A DNA stretch of 21,021 nucleotides, from contig DIUQ01000003.1 of assembly GCA_002422375.1 (NCBI GenBank), positions 1-21,021 on the forward strand. Reading direction: 5' to 3'. This stretch comes from a bacterium UBA6154. Its GTDB lineage: Bacteria; Actinomycetota; Actinomycetes; S36-B12. The position numbers and the translations under genes were made by a program. This document shows, one piece after another, positions 1-7,917 of this stretch (its first letter is position 1; every line of letters begins with the position of its first letter). The notes under the pieces were generated by a model that made no database searches, was not told the origin of the DNA, and was given only the letters and a program-made list of their open reading frames with translations.

Positions 1-413
1 GGCAAGACCTCCCCGCTACCAACATCGGAGCATGGACTGACATGCAACCCACCAAACGTTCGCTGATCAACGAAGGCAAGCTGTACTGGTGCACCGGAGG
101 ACCTCAACGACATTGTGAGGCGGGTATGCGGGTTGAACCCATTCCCGGGAGGGTCTATCTGATTAATTCGAAACTGCCCACTCATGCCCAAATGAGCCAC
201 GATTGCATGTGGCTGATCCAAGACAAACCAGAGATATTTGCCTCGGCGACTGATATGCGAGATCCGGGCACCCGAAACCTGATGGACAAAGTTTCCTGTA
301 TTTCTTCGCGTTACCCGCGGGTGCAGTACCTCGGCGGATTCAATGATGGCTCCGGTGACATGTGGGTCCAAGCCACGTCGAACGACCTCTACTTCGGGAA
401 GTTCGGGCACTAG
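1..413 (+). CDS. C-terminal part of an unrecognised protein (cut by left edge)
   Basis: The frame is open from the left edge to a TAG stop at 411-413, giving about 136 visible residues. The ATG at 42 is only an internal methionine candidate, because the frame continues upstream without a stop. I do not recognise the family. The visible part is soluble-looking, mixed alpha/beta in composition, with four scattered cysteines (in WC, HC, DC and SC contexts), no clear membrane segment, and a glycine/aromatic-rich end ([13 protein letters not shown], then YFGKFGH). It converges on rnc, and the two stop codons share the palindrome CTAG at 410-413. In many actinobacteria mutM and smc follow rnc on the same strand; here this opposing gene takes that place. 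The ORF could in principle be spurious, but no coding alternative is visible on the other strand, and the exact abutment of stops supports a real gene. Confidence 0.5.
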   Translation, partial: QDLPATNIGAWTDMQPTKRSLINEGKLYWCTGGPQRHCEAGMRVEPIPGRVYLINSKLPTHAQMSHDCMWLIQDKPEIFASATDMRDPGTRNLMDKVSCISSRYPRVQYLGGFNDGSGDMWVQATSNDLYFGKFGH

Positions 414-1120
414 TGCGTGCCACCTGTGGGTGGGTGCGTCACGCGATCGGCGAGGGTTGTGTATGCCTGTTGGGCAGCCAACTGCTCGGCAATTTTTTTA
501 GAGCTACCCTCCCCCGTGCCCATAATTTCCCCACCGATGACGACATCGGCCAGGAAGGTTTTTGCATGATCAGGTCCTGAATCGGAGATTCGGTATTCCG
601 GTAAATCAATAGCCAATTGACCCGATAATTCCTGAAGCGAGGTTTTCCAGTCCAACCCAGCGCCCAGTTGCGATGCTTCATTGATCAGTGGGTTAAACAG
701 TCGTGAGATAAACGGCTCGACAACACCCATTCCGCCCGATAGGTACACCGCTCCAATGACAGCTTCCAAGCAATCAGCCAATATGGATGTTTTATCGCTG
801 CCACCTGATGTGACTTCACCTTTTCCCAACTTAATGAAATCCCCGAGGCGAACACTTCGCGCTACCTCGGCTAATGCTTGGGCATTCACTACCGACGCCC
901 TCATTCGCGCCAACTGCCCCTCAGGGAGATCGGGATAGTTCCGATACAACGTGTCGGTGACAACAATTCCGAGCACAGAATCACCGAGAAATTCGAGGCG
1001 TTCGTTGGTCGGCAAGCCTCCATTTTCATAGGCATATGAACGATGCACTAACGAGAGTTCCAGTAACTCCGGATCACAAGTGACTTGCAAGGAGTTGAGC
1101 AAGGCGGATGGATCACGCAT
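410..1120 (-). CDS. rnc: Ribonuclease III
   Basis: Double-strand-specific endoribonuclease that processes the rRNA precursor and some mRNAs in the cytoplasm. The 236-residue protein has the usual length. The family signature NERLEFLGD lies at residues 39-47, with the second catalytic acidic pair in [10 protein letters not shown] (D116, E119). A double-stranded-RNA-binding domain spans about residues 159-226, including the basic [12 protein letters not shown] helix. The ATG start is preceded by GGAAG about ten bases upstream and overlaps the stop of the ACP-like gene by one base (TAATG), so the two are probably translationally coupled. It is the last gene of the minus-strand run and its stop overlaps the convergent gene on the left. 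All catalytic residues are present and I see nothing abnormal. Confidence 0.97.
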   Translation of the reverse strand: MRDPSALLNSLQVTCDPELLELSLVHRSYAYENGGLPTNERLEFLGDSVLGIVVTDTLYRNYPDLPEGQLARMRASVVNAQALAEVARSVRLGDFIKLGKGEVTSGGSDKTSILADCLEAVIGAVYLSGGMGVVEPFISRLFNPLINEASQLGAGLDWKTSLQELSGQLAIDLPEYRISDSGPDHAKTFLADVVIGGEIMGTGEGSSKKIAEQLAAQQAYTTLADRVTHPPTGGTH

Positions 1121-1368
1121 TAGTCAGTTCTTCCGTGAACGTTGAGGTCAGACATCAGGATCGCGGCCCAATCACCGACGGTGTGCATGTTCACAACCTG
1201 TACATCTGTCACGTGAACTGGAGGGTTCAACTGTTGAGCCATGTGGGCCAGGACCACCGCATCAATTGGTTCGTATCCCAGGGCATGCAACGGCGTATCG
1301 ACACGCAACGGAGGCAGGGCGCCAAATGCATCGGTGAAAAAACTCACGACACTTGCTGGCGGAATCAT
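1120..1368 (-). CDS. Acyl-carrier-protein-like small protein lacking the phosphopantetheine serine
   Basis: An 82-residue protein with the length and pattern of an acyl carrier protein: an amphipathic N-terminal helix, then the segment [18 protein letters not shown], which lines up with the ACP motif LGADSLDTVELVMALEEE. The serine that carries 4'-phosphopantetheine is a proline here (EPID for DSLD), so the canonical modification looks impossible. The rest of helix II, and a later [10 protein letters not shown] resembling the helix IV region, are kept. The gene lies between rpmF (52 bases upstream) and rnc (one-base overlap). Upstream in-frame positions reach a TGA at 1384-1386, so the ATG at 1366-1368 is the earliest possible start. 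A 17-base palindrome sits three bases before it. I infer a non-acylated ACP homologue with a structural or regulatory role; the family assignment rests on pattern resemblance only. Confidence 0.65.
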   Translation of the reverse strand: MIPPASVVSFFTDAFGALPPLRVDTPLHALGYEPIDAVVLAHMAQQLNPPVHVTDVQVVNMHTVGDWAAILMSDLNVHGRTD

Positions 1369-1371
1369 AGA

Positions 1372-1388
1372 TGTGAGGTTACCTCACA
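1372..1388. promoter_or_regulatory. Perfect 8+1+8 inverted repeat just before the ACP-like gene
   Basis: TGTGAGGT-T-ACCTCACA is a perfect inverted repeat ending three bases before the ATG of the ACP-like gene. On the coding strand the only Shine-Dalgarno-like bases (GTGAGGT) lie inside the first arm. It could be a protein operator or an RNA hairpin that hides the ribosome site. The half-sites equal those of CRP/GlxR-type regulators (TGTGA/TCACA), but the spacer is 7 rather than the usual 6 bases. Confidence 0.5.
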
Positions 1389-1420
1389 CACAGTTACCGC
1401 AAAAGTCACTCGCGGCGAGA

Positions 1421-1594
1421 CTAAACGTCAAGTACCCGACGCTTGGCGTACGTTCCGCACGTAGGGCAGGCGGTATGGGCGAGCCGCTTCTCACTGCAGC
1501 GTGCGCATGTCACCAGAGTCGGAGCCGAGGCTTTCCACTGTGAACGGCGATGACGAGTATTTGAACGCGATGTCTTCCGCTTCGGGACTGGCAC
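1421..1594 (-). CDS. rpmF: 50S ribosomal protein L32
   Basis: A 57-residue ribosomal protein of the large subunit. It begins with the conserved [17 protein letters not shown] segment and carries a four-cysteine zinc ribbon (C30, C33, C43, C46: TCARC and ACPTC), so it is the zinc-binding form. The frame is open further upstream to 1645, but I chose the GTG at 1592-1594 because the family starts here and AGAGG lies five bases before it. It follows the DUF177 gene, the standard bacterial pairing, with a 72-base gap that carries an imperfect palindrome. The ACP-like gene and rnc follow on the same strand. Confidence 0.95.
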   Translation of the reverse strand: MPVPKRKTSRSNTRHRRSQWKASAPTLVTCARCSEKRLAHTACPTCGTYAKRRVLDV

Positions 1595-1645
1595 GGGATC
1601 CTCTTTCACTTCGGGTGAGCACTGGCCACTACGTGACCGGCGCAC

Positions 1646-1668
1646 GAGTATTCCACCCGGGAATATTC
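1646..1668. repeat. Imperfect palindrome at the DUF177 stop / rpmF leader
   Basis: GAGTATTCC and GGAATATTC form 9-base arms around ACCCG, with one G-T pair. The element overlaps the DUF177 stop codon and lies at the start of the 72-base gap before rpmF. It could be a weak RNA hairpin or an operator for the ribosomal gene. There is no following T-run, so it is not a standard terminator. Confidence 0.3.
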
Positions 1669-2254
1669 AGGCGGTAGTCGGGGGTAATTCTTCTCGTAAA
1701 GCACCCAGAGCTGCCCATCGGGGATCAGTGACGGGGTGATCATGCGACCCCGTGTCTAGACGTTCACCACAGGTTGGGCACAAACCAGGGCAATCGGGGT
1801 CACACAACGGTTTCAGAGGGAGATCAACGACAACGGAGTCACGAATTACCTCCTCCAAGTCAACACAATCGTCCACTACATACCGGGACACCGTCTCCGA
1901 GTCCGAATCCGCATCACCCGCACCGCCCTGAGCTCGAATTTCCCGGCCACGAGAGTCTGTTTCCGGGTAGAGAAAGAGCTCCACCAAACTCGTGGTCTCA
2001 TTCCATGTGAGTGGTTCCAAGCACCGCGAGCACTCGGCCGAGACTGTGTAGTCAACATCCGCTGAAACCAGCACGCCGTCTAGTACGGACTCCAACCGCA
2101 CGTCAGCATCCATCAGCGATCCTGGCTCAATGCGAGCTAGGGCAACTCCCATGTCCTCCGGAACAACAAACTGCGTATCCGTTTCCCACATGTTGCCCGG
2201 GCGCCGCTGAAGATGTGTCAGTGGCACAACGAAACTTGTGGAGGTTGCGGACAT
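1667..2254 (-). CDS. DUF177/YceD-family protein, large-subunit assembly partner of L32
   Basis: A 195-residue YceD/DUF177 protein. Members are nearly always encoded directly before rpmF, as here, and are linked to 23S rRNA accumulation and large-subunit assembly. Family features are the central CSRCLEPL motif (residues 75-82) and a C-terminal cysteine cluster LCDPDCPGLCPTCG (about 150-163) that probably binds metal. The acidic linker around residues 110-120 is typical. The frame is open well upstream to 2515, but that extension lies over the sepIVA-like gene. The ATG at 2252-2254 follows that gene's stop by ten bases, has AGGG upstream, and gives the usual family length. The protein then ends with the usual DPRWAALGAL segment. 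Confidence 0.9.
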   Translation of the reverse strand: MSATSTSFVVPLTHLQRRPGNMWETDTQFVVPEDMGVALARIEPGSLMDADVRLESVLDGVLVSADVDYTVSAECSRCLEPLTWNETTSLVELFLYPETDSRGREIRAQGGAGDADSDSETVSRYVVDDCVDLEEVIRDSVVVDLPLKPLCDPDCPGLCPTCGERLDTGSHDHPVTDPRWAALGALREELPPTTA

Positions 2255-2264
2255 GGAGACAGCC

Positions 2265-2774
2265 CTACTGCGACTGTGCGTCAAAGAAGTCAGATTCGGA
2301 ACTCTCCCCCACCGGTGCGAGCTCCTGATACATCTGACTGCGGAGCCTCTCGCGACCACGATCCACCGTCTGCAAAGTTTTTTGCAAAGTAATCTCAAAA
2401 GTGGCGAGTTTCGCATCAATGTAGTCGTCAGTCTCTTGCCGCATACGTGCTGTGTCGTTGACGGTTTCCTCCCGCAAGGCATTGCTCTCAGCAACCGCCG
2501 CGAGATATACCTCATGTTCAGACACCATACGGTCCGCCTGACTGCGGGCCTGCTCTAAAAGACGGTCCGCCTCTCGGCGACCGTCCTGAACAACAGCCTC
2601 ACGATCTGCGAGTAGTTCGTCTGCTCGATAGACCGACTCCGGGAGAAGCTGTCGAATTTCTTCTATGAGGTCTAACAACTGAGCTCGATTAAGTACACAT
2701 GATGCGGAGAGGGGCATGGATTTGGCGTCTTCCACCATGACTGTCAGTTCATCGAGTCTTTCTTGCACGTCCAC
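2265..2774 (-). CDS. sepIVA: SepIVA-like DivIVA-related coiled-coil protein
   Basis: A 169-residue, almost wholly helical and acidic coiled-coil protein without a membrane segment. It resembles mycobacterial SepIVA (Rv2927c), a DivIVA-domain protein needed for septation, in two places: the N-terminal LDELTVMVEDAKSMPLSASC...LLDLIEEIRQLLP region (residues 7-45), and the C-terminal YIDAKLATFE...VDRGRERLR region (about 117-145). The central heptad-rich part is much shorter than in mycobacteria, whose protein I recall as about 245 residues. The GTG start has GAGGAG six bases upstream. Position between coaD and DUF177-rpmF-rnc also fits. It likely acts at the cytoplasmic face of the division site or in coordinating envelope growth; that is inferred from the homologue, not from a motif. 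Confidence 0.75.
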   Translation of the reverse strand: MDVQERLDELTVMVEDAKSMPLSASCVLNRAQLLDLIEEIRQLLPESVYRADELLADREAVVQDGRREADRLLEQARSQADRMVSEHEVYLAAVAESNALREETVNDTARMRQETDDYIDAKLATFEITLQKTLQTVDRGRERLRSQMYQELAPVGESSESDFFDAQSQ

Positions 2775-2815
2775 CTGTTACTCCTCAATTATGTTCTTGT
2801 ACCTAAGGTCACGCT

Positions 2816-2853
2816 TCGGTTTCGCTGCGGCACTTCAGATTCCGGCGAACCGA
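2816..2853. repeat. Imperfect hairpin in the coaD-sepIVA gap
   Basis: The 98-base gap between coaD and the sepIVA-like gene contains TCGGTTTCGC (2816-2825) and GCGAACCGA (2845-2853), a 9-bp stem with one bulged base. An inner CGG/CCG pair (2828-2830, 2842-2844) extends it. No T-run follows on the minus strand, so it is not a clear terminator. I see no convincing promoter in this gap. Confidence 0.35.
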
Positions 2854-2872
2854 CCTAGTTGCCTTTCAGTAC

Positions 2873-3355
2873 CTACATTGTGCTGGATATTTTCGATTCC
2901 AAGCGTTTCAACACGGTATCCGGCACAAGTCCGGTGACATCCCCTCCATGGGTTGCAACCTCCTTGACCAAGCTTGAGGACAAATAGCTATACAAGGGAT
3001 TTGTGGAAATAAAGCATGTTTCGACACCGGAGAGTCGAAAATTCATTTGGGCCATTTGAAGTTCATAGTCAAAGTCACTGACTGCGCGCAATCCCTTGAC
3101 GATCGCATTTACCCCGTTGTCCTGGCAGTAATCAACGAGGAGCCCGTAGAAGGAATCAACCCGCACATTCCCCAGCGGAGCGGTCACTTCACTCAGCATG
3201 TCAATACGTTCTTCGACACTGAACAGACTGGATTTCGTTCGATTGATCAAAACGGCAACAATCACGCTGTCAGCCATGCGGGAAGCCCGCTCGAATACAT
3301 CAAAGTGCCCGTTGGTGACGGGATCGAATGAACCTGGACAGACGGCAATTCTCAC
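2873..3355 (-). CDS. coaD: Phosphopantetheine adenylyltransferase
   Basis: Transfers AMP from ATP to 4'-phosphopantetheine to give dephospho-CoA, the fourth step of CoA synthesis from pantothenate. The protein is 160 residues, the normal length. The nucleotidyltransferase motif GSFDPVTNGH is at residues 8-17 and the second signature is YSYLSSSLVKEVA near residue 125. The frame opens at 3385, but I chose the GTG at 3353-3355: GGAG lies seven bases before it, the protein then begins MRIAVCPGSFDP as in the family, and the start forms a GTGA overlap with the rsmD stop. The rsmD-coaD pair is common in bacteria and suggests co-translation. Confidence 0.96.
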   Translation of the reverse strand: MRIAVCPGSFDPVTNGHFDVFERASRMADSVIVAVLINRTKSSLFSVEERIDMLSEVTAPLGNVRVDSFYGLLVDYCQDNGVNAIVKGLRAVSDFDYELQMAQMNFRLSGVETCFISTNPLYSYLSSSLVKEVATHGGDVTGLVPDTVLKRLESKISSTM

Positions 3356-3927
3356 GGAGATTCTCCCACGAGGTGACCGTACCAAAGCCGTGAGTCACCG
3401 TACCGCCGTTCCCACTTCTTTTCGATCGAGGATTCATCGAGTTGGGCAAATGGATCACTCGAGCTGACCGCCCGCTCCACCACAATCAAGCACCCATCCA
3501 TCACTGGATTGTGAACAAGCCGCAGAACCATAGCTGATACATCGGAGTCAGACATTGAATAGGGAGGATCCATGAACACGACCCCACATGGCTTTCGAGG
3601 CTTCCATCGGGTGGCGTCCATTGACATGATCTCGCAATGGCTTCCGAGACGGTGATTATTCTCCGTGATCACGGATACAGCGCCTCTATCCGAATCGATG
3701 AGGGCTACCGAACGCGCACCGCGACTCGCGGCCTCCAGTCCAACAGCTCCGGAACCGGCAAATAAATCAACCACATCAATCTCCCCCCACGTCAGGCCCT
3801 GGGTGATTAACCAACTTTCTAAGGAAGAAAAGAGCGCCTCTCTGATTCGATCCGAGGTAGGGCGAGTGACACGCGCCGGTACTGATATCCGCTGCCCCCT
3901 CAGCGACCCACCAATTATTCGAGTCAT
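3352..3927 (-). CDS. rsmD: 16S rRNA (guanine966-N2)-methyltransferase
   Basis: SAM-dependent methyltransferase that modifies G966 of 16S rRNA in the small subunit. The 191-residue protein starts with MTRIIGGSLRGQRI and has the RPTSDRIREALFSSL helix (about 23-37), the SAM-binding VDLFAGSGAVGLEAASRGA loop (53-71) and the catalytic DPPY motif (about 120-123). The ATG start has GGAG five bases upstream and overlaps the recG stop as ATGA; its own stop overlaps coaD as GTGA. The recG-rsmD-coaD order is classical in actinobacteria. Confidence 0.96.
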   Translation of the reverse strand: MTRIIGGSLRGQRISVPARVTRPTSDRIREALFSSLESWLITQGLTWGEIDVVDLFAGSGAVGLEAASRGARSVALIDSDRGAVSVITENNHRLGSHCEIMSMDATRWKPRKPCGVVFMDPPYSMSDSDVSAMVLRLVHNPVMDGCLIVVERAVSSSDPFAQLDESSIEKKWERRYGDSRLWYGHLVGESP

Positions 3928-6101
3928 GTTTTCTCCAGTTGAGCCACTCGATTGAGGTTCATCTTTTCTATCGCGAGCACAGTCTCGGCCCAGTCAGCAT
4001 GCTGAGATAGGTCCGCGACCTCAGTCCGAACCTCCTCGATCAACTCAATGTCTTCAATGACACGCAGGAGTCGAAGCGAGGTCAACCCACCGGACTGCCG
4101 TTGCCCCAGGACATCTCCTTCCCTTCGTATCTCAAGATCAAGATGAGCGAGCTCAAAACCGTCGCGCGTGCCTGCAACTGCCGCGAGACGCTGCCGAGCT
4201 GAGTCTGTGGCATGTGCGCCTTGAATGAGAAGGCACAGACCCGGCTTGTCTCCCCGTCCGATCCGGCCGCGAAGTTGATGCAACTGTGAAATGCCAAATC
4301 GTTCTGCATTTCTAATCACCATCATGGTTGCGGCGGGAACATCAACGCCCACTTCAATGACTGTTGTTGCGACCAGGACTTGTATCGGATCAGAATGCCC
4401 CTCCCTAAAGCGATCCATCACGGCATTCTTTTCCTCGGACGTCATGCGTCCGTGCAGAACTCCACACGCGATATCTGGGAATCTTTCAGTTAGTTCGGTG
4501 AAAGTCTGTTCAACAGACGAGATGGAGGACCAATCCGTGATCTGGTGTTCAGCGGAATGATCGGATTCGAGGACATCTGATTCTGACTGACCGGGTGCAA
4601 TACTGGGACAAACAACGAAAACTCGGTTTCCTGCCCGAGCTTCTTCGGCCATTCGCTCCCAGACTCTACTTTCATGGCTTGGATGAGTGGCGGGGTCAAC
4701 GACGAATGTCTCCACCGGCGCCCTCATGGATGGTGACTCACTCAATGTCGAGATGTCCAGATCCCCAAATACTGTGAGGGCCGTGGTCCGGGGAATGGGT
4801 GTCGCCGTCATGACAAGGAGGTGCGGACGAATGCCCTGCCGACCTTTTGCAACGAGGGCGGCTCGCTGTTCCACGCCAAATCGGTGCTGCTCATCTACGA
4901 CGACTAGTCCGAGATCAAAGAAGTCGACCTTCTCCTGCAACAGTGCGTGAGTGCCAACGACGATGTTCGACATTCCCGAGGCGATATCGAGTAATGCTCG
5001 CTTCCGGGTTGTAGACGGTAAGGATCCGGTTAATAGCGTGACCTCTATTTCTGAGTCACCCTGCATTCTTCCTAGAAGCGACTGAATAGTTTCCCAATGT
5101 TGAGTTGCTAAAACTTCTGTGGGCGCCAAAAGCGCGGCTTGCCCACCGCATTCAATCACGTCCAACATGGCCCTCAGGGCAATAATTGTCTTCCCACTGC
5201 CCACGTCTCCTTGGAGAAGGCGCATCATGGGTGAATCACTACCGAGATCCTCTGAGATCTCCTCACCAACGTCGATTTGCCCTGCCGTGAGATCGAACGG
5301 CAATGTGGAGTCGAATTCCTTGACCAACGCGTGCTCCATTGAGCGCCGAGAGGTGGCATTAAGGCTTCTGCGCTCAACGCGACGTTGCTCCAAAAGAACC
5401 TGCAGCGCAAAAGCTTCCTCATACTTCAATCGGTATTGAGCTCTCTCGATCTCTTCGACAGAAGCTGGCTGATGAATGGCTTTCATCGCTTCCTTCCGTG
5501 ACATTAATTGATGCTTTTGAGCAAGTGCTGGAGGAACAGGATCGAATACTTCGTCCAACGAGGCCAGAACCACATTCACAGCAGAGGAAATCTGCCACGA
5601 AGTGATGGACTGTGAACTTGGATATACCGGAATGATGGATCCAGCGAATTCGGAAATGCTGTCGGCATGAGTATCTTCACCGTCGCCAAAGAGTTGATAT
5701 TGCGGGTGCGTTAAATTGAGTGCTCCGTGATACTCCGAAACGGTGCCAGCAAATAACCCTGAACGCCCGACCACCAATTCCCTGTCCCGCCATTTTTGAT
5801 TAAAAAATGTTAGATCCATCGTGTCGCTTCCATCTGTCACCGTCACGACCAGGAGACTGCCTTTCTTTGACTTCATGTGCCGTGATGTAACCGAGGAGAT
5901 TGTGGCCATAATGGTGACCGGTTGACCAACCTCAATCTCACTAAATGGTGTCAATTGCCCCCGTTCTGCATAGCGGCGTGGAAAGTGATGGAATAAGTCA
6001 CCAGCGGTTGCCATGCCGAAGGACTTTTCCAATGCCCGGGAGCTTTTCCCCCCAACGAGTTCCTTGAGGGATACATCGAATACTCCACCGGAATTAACCA
6101 T
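3924..6101 (-). CDS. recG: ATP-dependent DNA helicase RecG
   Basis: Superfamily 2 helicase that reverses stalled replication forks and processes recombination intermediates. The 725-residue protein has an N-terminal OB-fold wedge domain (about 55-145), the Walker A motif GDVGSGKT (298-305), the DEQH box (403-406), TATPIPRT motif III (432-439), the TTVIEVGVDVP segment (579-589) and the QLRGRIGRG motif VI (609-617). The ATG start is three bases after the stop of the DAK-family gene; the ribosome site is weak (GAG in TTGAGTAG), so translation may be coupled to that gene. The stop overlaps rsmD. Length and motifs are complete. Confidence 0.97.
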   Translation of the reverse strand: MVNSGGVFDVSLKELVGGKSSRALEKSFGMATAGDLFHHFPRRYAERGQLTPFSEIEVGQPVTIMATISSVTSRHMKSKKGSLLVVTVTDGSDTMDLTFFNQKWRDRELVVGRSGLFAGTVSEYHGALNLTHPQYQLFGDGEDTHADSISEFAGSIIPVYPSSQSITSWQISSAVNVVLASLDEVFDPVPPALAQKHQLMSRKEAMKAIHQPASVEEIERAQYRLKYEEAFALQVLLEQRRVERRSLNATSRRSMEHALVKEFDSTLPFDLTAGQIDVGEEISEDLGSDSPMMRLLQGDVGSGKTIIALRAMLDVIECGGQAALLAPTEVLATQHWETIQSLLGRMQGDSEIEVTLLTGSLPSTTRKRALLDIASGMSNIVVGTHALLQEKVDFFDLGLVVVDEQHRFGVEQRAALVAKGRQGIRPHLLVMTATPIPRTTALTVFGDLDISTLSESPSMRAPVETFVVDPATHPSHESRVWERMAEEARAGNRVFVVCPSIAPGQSESDVLESDHSAEHQITDWSSISSVEQTFTELTERFPDIACGVLHGRMTSEEKNAVMDRFREGHSDPIQVLVATTVIEVGVDVPAATMMVIRNAERFGISQLHQLRGRIGRGDKPGLCLLIQGAHATDSARQRLAAVAGTRDGFELAHLDLEIRREGDVLGQRQSGGLTSLRLLRVIEDIELIEEVRTEVADLSQHADWAETVLAIEKMNLNRVAQLEKT

Positions 6102-6104
6102 TCG

Positions 6105-7772
6105 CTACTCAACGCCAAAAATAAAGGGCCATAACGGCTGGCCCCCATCAATGATGGTGACCTCAACGAGGGAATTGTGCTCGATGACCCACTGACTTAG
6201 GCGATCGGATTCACCCACGTCGCCATCGCTACCTCTCACGATCGTCACCAACTCCGCTCCGGGAGCGAGCATGCGTTTAAGTACTTCCGTGGACACTTCC
6301 ACAACGTTATGGCCGATGACCGAAATCTCACCATCGATCAACCCCAGGAAATCACCTTCCTTGCATTCCCCCGCCATGGTGAGCACCGTGCGGGTTGCTT
6401 GAGTAACTGCTCCGTACCGCGTGGCACTTGCTGCCCGAGTCATGGAGACAACATCGGAATCAAACTCCTGGTGAGGGTCGTGTACCGCGGCGGCAGCCAG
6501 TGTTTGGGTTATAGATCGCGTGGGGATCACACTGGCTCGAAGTCCGAATGTTCGCAGTTCTGTCGCCGCGATCTCAGCGACCGCGTGTGCATCCCGATCC
6601 GAGGGCAAAAGAATGACCTCGGGTGAACCCGCCGCTTTCCCCGCCTCGATGAGCTCGGCCGCAGAAGGCTGTTGGCGCGCTGGCATTGCAATGCACACCG
6701 CACCCGCATCAGTGAGTAAGTCCAGAATGCCAGGTCCGTGAACCACTGCCACTAGTGCGCGATGAAGATGAACCCGCGGGGTGTTCGCAGAATTCCCACG
6801 CTCGGGATGGGCTGGGCCGGTTTGGCAATGGTGGCTTAATGGCGTCACGGATACTTGTGAAACAACCCCTCGAGCCAATCCCGCATTTAAGGCTGTCGAG
6901 ATATTGTGGGAATCAACATGGACATGTACCGTGAATGTGGCATCAACACCGGCCACCATCACACTATTGCCACACGCCTCCAGATCTGCGACGAGATTGT
7001 CAACCACTGGCGCATCAAGTAAAAACATGACCTCGAATTCAGGCAGATCCCCTGGAACTGAGCTGGCTCCTGATTCAGTGATCCGCGTTGGCGTTACAGA
7101 AGGATGTGTTGGTGCTCGGCGAGGGAAGTTTCCTGTCACTGTATTAACGAGCGAGTCCAGAACAACAACCAAGCCTCGACCTCCCGCATCAACAACGCCA
7201 GCATCTCGAAGTTGCTCCAGGTATTCCGGAGTGCGGAGAAGAGCTTGGTAAGCGGCGTCGGCTGCACCAACAACAATGTCGCTCAAATCGCCGCCTTGCG
7301 CGGCAACTTCTTCCGCATGTTCCGCACACGCACGAGCCACCGTCAGGATAGTGCCTTCAACGGGCGCCGCGACGGCCGAGTAGGCACCCAATGCGCCAGC
7401 TCGAAGCGCTTGGGCAATTCCGTTCGGGTTGTGCGCCACCGCCGTACATACTTCCCGGAGAAGTGCCGACATGATCACTCCGGAGTTCCCCCGGGCGCCC
7501 AGGATCGCCTGGCGTCCCACGCGATGGGCAGTACCGGCGTAATCATCCTGGTCCAGTAACGACTCCCCTGGTCCTGAATCCCCCGGAACTCCTAGGGCCG
7601 AACACGCAGCCTCCCAGGTGAGGTACAGATTGGTGCCCGTATCCCCGTCTGGAACCGGGAATACGTTGAGGGCATCTATCTCGGCTCGGGCCGACCGCAG
7701 TGAGCGTTGGGCGGTCCACAGCCAATCAGTCAGCATGGTGAGCGTGAAGGAATTGGTCGTGGCACCCTGCAC
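6105..7772 (-). CDS. DhaL/DegV-type (FakA-like) kinase-family protein
   Basis: A 555-residue protein built like FakA/YloV. The N-terminal DhaL ATP-binding domain has NVFPVPDGDTGTNLYLT (residues 36-52; the aspartates bind Mg-ATP), ILGARGNSGVIMS (90-102) and DAGGRG (195-200). A linker follows, then a middle domain from about residue 245 and a DegV-like C-terminal part ending in GGQPLWPFIFGVE. In Firmicutes FakA phosphorylates fatty acids held by FakB. In actinobacteria this protein is conserved before recG but its substrate is not settled, and no FakB is encoded in this window. The start is a GTG with GGAGGAGGGG six bases upstream. It is divergent from rpmB across a 145-base gap in which I find no convincing promoter on either strand. 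The gap holds only a short GTATCGATAC palindrome at 7879-7888. Confidence 0.88.
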   Translation of the reverse strand: MQGATTNSFTLTMLTDWLWTAQRSLRSARAEIDALNVFPVPDGDTGTNLYLTWEAACSALGVPGDSGPGESLLDQDDYAGTAHRVGRQAILGARGNSGVIMSALLREVCTAVAHNPNGIAQALRAGALGAYSAVAAPVEGTILTVARACAEHAEEVAAQGGDLSDIVVGAADAAYQALLRTPEYLEQLRDAGVVDAGGRGLVVVLDSLVNTVTGNFPRRAPTHPSVTPTRITESGASSVPGDLPEFEVMFLLDAPVVDNLVADLEACGNSVMVAGVDATFTVHVHVDSHNISTALNAGLARGVVSQVSVTPLSHHCQTGPAHPERGNSANTPRVHLHRALVAVVHGPGILDLLTDAGAVCIAMPARQQPSAAELIEAGKAAGSPEVILLPSDRDAHAVAEIAATELRTFGLRASVIPTRSITQTLAAAAVHDPHQEFDSDVVSMTRAASATRYGAVTQATRTVLTMAGECKEGDFLGLIDGEISVIGHNVVEVSTEVLKRMLAPGAELVTIVRGSDGDVGESDRLSQWVIEHNSLVEVTIIDGGQPLWPFIFGVE

Positions 7773-7917
7773 CGCTCACCCCTCCTCCATAGACCGATAT
7801 ACCGTGGGCTATTCTCTACCCGGTTGTGACGGTACATCCGGTCACTCCAAGAACTTACCCGCAAGAACCTACCTGACGGTATCGATACGTTCGTGCCTTT
7901 ACACCTGAGGAGCTACA

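Noticed and set aside
1372..1388. Standard CRP/GlxR site
   Set aside because: Half-sites match, but the spacer is 7 bases rather than 6, which would put the half-sites out of register.
2255..2515. N-terminal extension of the DUF177 gene
   Set aside because: These codons overlap the sepIVA-like gene in another frame, are Arg-rich and non-conserved, and the family start fits the ATG at 2254.
7773..7917. Divergent promoters for rpmB and the DAK-family gene
   Set aside because: Several A/T-rich hexamers exist, but none pairs with a -35 at acceptable spacing; both genes have clear ribosome sites, so promoters should be here but I cannot place them.
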